From the NCBI GenBank assembly GCA_913019975.1, contig CAJWBH010000004.1:124001-188000 (forward strand): a DNA stretch of 64,000 bases, written 5' to 3'. The notes below the pieces were generated by a model. That model saw only the letters and a program-made list of their open reading frames with translations. It was not told the origin of the DNA and ran no database searches. Positions within the stretch are counted from its first letter, which is position 1; each line of letters opens with the position of its first letter. A program made the translations under genes and the position numbers. This DNA is from Thalassolituus maritimus (GTDB taxonomy: Bacteria > Pseudomonadota > Gammaproteobacteria > Pseudomonadales > Oceanobacteraceae). Positions 60,594-64,000 of this stretch are shown piece after piece.

Positions 60594-61017
60594 ATATTTC
60601 CTTCGCGCGCTTAACAAACGCGTCGACCATCATTCCGGCTACCTGCTTAAATAGCGCTCCCATGGCGGCTCCGGCAATTCGGCTGGCCATTTCAAACTCA
60701 AGCTCAAGCGTTACTTTGCAGGCCTCATCAGACAGCTTCTGAAAGTGCCAGGTACCGGTGAATTTGCTGAATGGCCCTTCAACCAGACTGATTTTCATCG
60801 TTTCCGGGCGATTGAGTTCATTACGCGTCGTAAAGCTCTGCTCAAAACCGGCTTTGGCGAGCGTTAGCCTGGCCTCGATAAAATCCTCAGACTCATCGAT
60901 CACATGCGTCGATTCGCAGCCCTGAAGGAATTCAGGGTACCGACGCACGTCATTCACCAGGTCAAACATTTGCTCTGCGGTATGTAAAACAAGCGCGCTT
61001 CGCGATATTCGGGTCAT
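60586..61017 (-). CDS. ratA: RatA / coenzyme Q-binding SRPBCC protein
   Basis: 143 residues from the ATG at 61017; a TTG nine bases earlier is possible. START-like fold with FDLVNDVRRYPEFLQGCEST and a C-terminal helix RIAGAAMGALFKQVAGMMVD. The family includes RatA and mitochondrial COQ10, so ubiquinone binding is the more general inference. Cotranscribed with rnfH; the classic smpB-ratA-rnfH neighbourhood is kept, interrupted by a transporter gene. Confidence 0.94.
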   Translation of the reverse strand: MTRISRSALVLHTAEQMFDLVNDVRRYPEFLQGCESTHVIDESEDFIEARLTLAKAGFEQSFTTRNELNRPETMKISLVEGPFSKFTGTWHFQKLSDEACKVTLELEFEMASRIAGAAMGALFKQVAGMMVDAFVKRAKEIYE

Positions 61018-61062
61018 CTGACTCAACCAACTGTTAATTCAATAGGGCACATCATTAAGGCC

Positions 61063-62538
61063 TCACAGAAGGCCATGATAAAACACGAATAATACCGCGA
61101 GCGGCGATACAACTCGAATCATAAAGCGCCAGAGAGTAAGCAGCCGCTCACTTTTCATACGTGCTTCATCTGCAATGGCTCTGCGGGTCATAAACCACCC
61201 GACAAACAGAGATATCAGCACACCGCCCACTGGCAGGAGGATGTTCGTCGTCAGGAAGTCGAGTACATCGAAGAAGGTTTTACCTTTCACTTCGTACTCA
61301 AGCCCACCTGTTGAGCCCAATGTTTCCTTCAAAACGGCGACATCCGCGTACAGTAAAAAGTCATCCTGCTGCACGTCACCTTCAGCATCGACTCCTGACA
61401 CAGTAACGAAATACTGATGGTTCTCCCAGTGATTGAATGACATCACAGTACCCAACCCCATCACCCAGGCCAACGCGCACACGGCGATCGTGGCACGACC
61501 ACGGCTGAACCCTTTCTCTACCGCCCAGGCAACAGCAGGCTCAGCCAATGAAATAGCCGAGCTCCAGGCTGCAATCGCTACCAATACGAAGAACACCGTG
61601 CCAATTACAATGCCGCCAGGCAACTGACCAAACGCAATAGGTAATGTCTGGAACATCAGTCCCGGACCCGCACCAGGCTCCAGACCATTTGAAAAAACGA
61701 TCGGGAAGATCACCAGCCCCGCGACCAGAGCCACCAGTGTATCCAGTGCGCCTACGGTAAGAATGGTTTTACCCAGTCTGGAGTTCGCTGGCATATAGGC
61801 TCCGTAAGCCATAATCGCGCCCATACCCAGCGACAGCGTAAAGAATGAGTGTCCAAGGGCAGTGATAATCGCTTCCTGAGTCAGCTTTTCAGGCTCAAAA
61901 CGAAACAGGAAATCCCACCCCTGACTGAACCCTGGGGTAGTCAGGCTGTATCCCAGCAGCACCAGCAACATCACAAACAGAAGCGGCATCAACAAACGTA
62001 GAGACGTTTCCAGCCCACGGTGAACGCCTCGTGAAATGACAAATCCGACGAGAAAAAGAAACAGTGTGTGATAACCAATCAGAGTCGCCGGATCTGCCAG
62101 CAAACCACCAAACAAGGCGCCTGCATCTTCGGCGCTGATATCTACAAAGGTGCCAGTCACCATCGCCTGAGAGTAATAAAGCGTCCAGCCAGCGATGACA
62201 CTATAAAACGACAGAATAAAGAAACCTGCGACCGCGCCCATCCAGCCGATGCCCGAGAAAAACTCTGGCGCTTTGTACTTGGTAGTCAGGCGATGCATCG
62301 TATTAATCGGGCTCATCCGGGCCTTACGCCCCAACAACACCTCGGCCATCATGACCGGAATACCTACCGACAGAATGCACAGCAGATACACCATCACGAA
62401 TGCCCCACCCCCGTATTCACCGGTGATGTAAGGGAACTTCCAGATATTACCTAATCCTACAGCCGAACCCACGGCCGCAAGAATGAATGTCCAGCGACTA
62501 GCCCAGATACCATGCATACCGCGCTTATCTGACGTCAT
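61063..62538 (-). CDS. Sodium-dependent transporter (SNF/NSS family)
   Basis: 491 residues from the ATG at 62538 (AAGGA seven to eight bases upstream; an ATG six bases earlier is possible). About 11-12 membrane helices; helix 1 has [18 protein letters not shown], the sodium and substrate site of LeuT-type proteins. Symports Na+ with an amino acid or similar solute; the substrate is unknown. Lies between ratA and smpB, as also seen in Pseudomonas and relatives. Confidence 0.95.
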   Translation of the reverse strand: MTSDKRGMHGIWASRWTFILAAVGSAVGLGNIWKFPYITGEYGGGAFVMVYLLCILSVGIPVMMAEVLLGRKARMSPINTMHRLTTKYKAPEFFSGIGWMGAVAGFFILSFYSVIAGWTLYYSQAMVTGTFVDISAEDAGALFGGLLADPATLIGYHTLFLFLVGFVISRGVHRGLETSLRLLMPLLFVMLLVLLGYSLTTPGFSQGWDFLFRFEPEKLTQEAIITALGHSFFTLSLGMGAIMAYGAYMPANSRLGKTILTVGALDTLVALVAGLVIFPIVFSNGLEPGAGPGLMFQTLPIAFGQLPGGIVIGTVFFVLVAIAAWSSAISLAEPAVAWAVEKGFSRGRATIAVCALAWVMGLGTVMSFNHWENHQYFVTVSGVDAEGDVQQDDFLLYADVAVLKETLGSTGGLEYEVKGKTFFDVLDFLTTNILLPVGGVLISLFVGWFMTRRAIADEARMKSERLLTLWRFMIRVVSPLAVLFVFYHGLL

Positions 62539-62642
62539 TACCATTATCCTTATTCTGCGAAGGGGCTATTGTCCGAAATTTAAACGTTTGCCTCAAGCGC
62601 ACCCCTCTGCCCTTCAGACTCACTGTCAGTTATACTGACGCG

Positions 62643-63125
62643 ATGAGTAAAAAGAAAAAAGCCAATAGCGGCTCCTCAACAATCGCGCTGAACAAAAAGG
62701 CCAAACACGATTTCTTTCTGGAAGATAAGCTCGAAGCAGGTCTTGAGCTGGTCGGCTGGGAAGTGAAATCGATTCGTGAAGGCAAAGTTCAGCTGCTGGA
62801 TTCCTTTATCGAGTTTCATCGTGGTGAAGCCTGGCTGCATAATGCCCAGATTACACCGATGACTCAGGCATCAACGCACGTTGTTGCTGAACCTCGCCGC
62901 CAGCGCAAGTTGCTGCTGCATCGTCGTGAGATTGAGCGTTACTCACAGAAGGTACAGGCGAAAGGTTATACCTGTGTCTGCACTGCACTCTACTGGAAGG
63001 GGCATCACGTCAAAGCCGAGATTGCCCTCGCCAAAGGTAAGCAGAGCCATGACAAGCGCAACACGGCCAAAGACCGTGACTGGGCGAAGCAGAAAGAACG
63101 CATTATGAAGCACTCAGTGCGCTGA
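62643..63125 (+). CDS. smpB: SsrA-binding protein SmpB
   Basis: 160 residues. OB-fold core with [20 protein letters not shown], then [17 protein letters not shown], and a basic C-terminal tail ([20 protein letters not shown]). Delivers tmRNA to stalled ribosomes. Its gene lies 122 bases upstream of ssrA, the standard arrangement. Confidence 0.98.
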   Translation: MSKKKKANSGSSTIALNKKAKHDFFLEDKLEAGLELVGWEVKSIREGKVQLLDSFIEFHRGEAWLHNAQITPMTQASTHVVAEPRRQRKLLLHRREIERYSQKVQAKGYTCVCTALYWKGHHVKAEIALAKGKQSHDKRNTAKDRDWAKQKERIMKHSVR

Positions 63126-63247
63126 CAGCTCACTGCAACCTGTGCTATATTAGCGACTGTTCTGGGGTTGAACTTCCACTAATTAACCCTATCTAAAGAA
63201 CAAGGATCAGAAATGATCCAGCTCCTGGCTGAGAGCGACCAGAATTC

Positions 63248-63606
63248 GGGGATGATCTGGATTCGACGTTGATTACAAAGCTATGGGTGCATGCCGAGAG
63301 CGTACGACGATCTCGTAAATAAACGTTGTACATTTAAATATTCGCAAACGACGAATCTTACGCACTAGCGGCCTAATAGCCCCGCTTACCTCCGAACCCG
63401 GGTTCCTGTAACCGGGGGACGAGGGCGCAGCCCTACAGGATCGTCCGGAGGCTTTGCTGGGAGCCAAAGGACTAAACGTAATCCAGCTCGTTCCGAACGG
63501 CCTGTCTCTCGGCCCGTGACGAACTAAATCAATAGAGAAGACTAAGCATGTAGATCCTCTAGTGGAGGATTGGCGGACGCGGGTTCAAATCCCGCCATCT
63601 CCACCA
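63248..63606 (+). ncRNA. ssrA: tmRNA (SsrA)
   Basis: 359 bases from GGGGATGATCTGGATTCGAC to ATCTCCACCA, acceptor ends pairing. The T-arm GGGTTCAAATCCC is intact. The tag reading frame begins at 63344: GCA AAC GAC GAA TCT TAC then GCA CTA GCG GCC TAA, coding ANDESYALAA, a standard gammaproteobacterial tag. Rescues stalled ribosomes with SmpB. Confidence 0.96.
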
Positions 63607-63609
63607 AAC

Positions 63610-63654
63610 AAATAAAAAGGCCCCACCTGTTTTTCAGGTGGGGCCTTTTTATTT
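63610..63654 (+). terminator. tmRNA terminator
   Basis: Long stem AAAAAGGCCCCACCTG/CAGGTGGGGCCTTTTT with TTTT loop directly after the CCA end. Confidence 0.95.
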
Positions 63655-63885
63655 GTCTGACGATTGTGATTCTGAATCGATCATAGTTCCGGGTTCTTCT
63701 GATTGCCTGGAGCAATCAGTACCGCCGCAGGCGCCCGAAGGGGCTGGGCCATTGATGGCCCAGAGTACAATCCCGCCTCTGTCTCCGGCCGGGCCTTTTT
63801 ATTTGTCTGAGGATCACAATTCTAAACTCATCCTATTCCCAATTTCTTCTCGCATAATTGCTCGAAGCAATCACACCGCAACCCG
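63641..63885. repeat. Diverged tandem duplication downstream of ssrA
   Basis: 63641-63727 and 63791-63882 are related: both begin GGGCCTTTTTATTTGTCTGA and share ATTCT, TTCTTCT and the hairpin ending AGCAATCA. Just before the second copy, AATCCCGCC followed by TCTCC (63769-63786) recalls the tmRNA 3' end (63588-63602). The element is decayed. A 95-codon frame across it only reflects the repeat. Confidence 0.65.
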
Positions 63886-64000
63886 CTTATCCCGCGGCGC
63901 ATACTCAAAAACATCAGAGTAGCAGTTCGCTTCAGTTAGCCCATACGGTGCCAGCTGATCAATAGTGCCATACACCATTCGAGGCGACCCACAGAGGTAA
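63871..64000 (-). CDS. Oxidoreductase, NAD-binding C-terminal end (partial)
   Basis: 43 codons from the window edge to a TGA at 63871 on the minus strand, reading YLCGSPRMVYGTIDQLAPYG, then LTEANCYSDVFEYAPRDK. This is the C-terminus of a ferredoxin-NADP reductase-type flavoprotein, of the kind called CDP-6-deoxy-delta-3,4-glucoseen reductase or NAD(P)H-flavin reductase (CGSP-x-M and YSDVFEYAPR are characteristic). The N-terminal 2Fe-2S and FAD domains are outside the window. Only the family can be assigned. Confidence 0.75.
   Translation of the reverse strand, partial: YLCGSPRMVYGTIDQLAPYGLTEANCYSDVFEYAPRDKRVAV

Noticed and set aside
63638-63922. 94-codon frame after ssrA with an internal repeat (GPFYLS twice)
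   Set aside because: The repeat in the product merely reflects the DNA duplication and the terminator sequence; no ribosome-binding site.

Overview
The window looks like chromosomal core sequence of a marine gammaproteobacterium, most likely an Oceanospirillaceae-type organism (Thalassolituus/Oceanobacter-like; this placement is inference). The backbone order pnp-rpsO-truB-rbfA-infB-nusA-rimP-tRNA-Leu-secG-tpiA-glmM-folP-ftsH-rlmE/yhbY, greA-carB-carA, dapB-dnaJ-dnaK-grpE/recN-fur/bamE-rnfH-ratA/smpB-ssrA is the arrangement known from Pseudomonas-type genomes. The sodium pump oxaloacetate decarboxylase, malate:quinone oxidoreductase and SNF-type sodium symporter fit a marine lifestyle. GC content looks close to 50-55% throughout and no insertion sequence or CRISPR array is visible.

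Layout. 1-9.6 kb: an MFS exporter cut by the window edge, a GH13_18 glycoside phosphorylase, mqo, a small MgtC protein, the oadGAB operon and dusC. 9.6-14.1 kb: a membrane-stress operon (ribbon-helix-helix regulator, PspA, YqiJ, YqiK flotillin) divergent from a DUF2061-NYN pair that has a Fur-box-like site. 14.1-18.9 kb: cmoB, cmoA, rmuC, gph, rpe. 18.9-25.8 kb: accessory genes (DUF3530, an MCP-tip-like protein coupled to an ODP/MBL-fold protein, PhzF-like, two unknowns, a secreted subtilase). 25.8-41.1 kb: the long translation/RNA/cell-envelope block on the minus strand. 41.1-45.4 kb: yhbY and a lipid block (KAS III-like synthase, thioesterase, PaaX-type regulator, desaturase) placed between greA and rlmE, which are near neighbours in Pseudomonas-like genomes. 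45.4-50.6 kb: greA, carB, carA with a terminator-like hairpin in the carA leader. 50.7-52.3 kb: a LuxR/HapR-like TetR regulator and a START-domain protein. 52.3-57.5 kb: dapB, dnaJ, dnaK, grpE, with a repeated ~120-bp hairpin element after each of dapB, dnaJ and dnaK. 57.5-64 kb: recN with tandem SOS boxes, fur, bamE, rnfH, ratA, the SNF transporter, smpB, tmRNA, a decayed local duplication, and the 3' end of a reductase gene.

The strongest candidates for something undescribed are the three hairpin repeats abutting the stop codons of dapB, dnaJ and dnaK; the two-gene MCP-tip/ODP unit; the HapR-like regulator with a long dyad in front of it; and the lipid block with its own regulator. Functional statements for core genes rest on well-known families. 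Operators, promoters and attenuators were read by eye and are inference unless stated.
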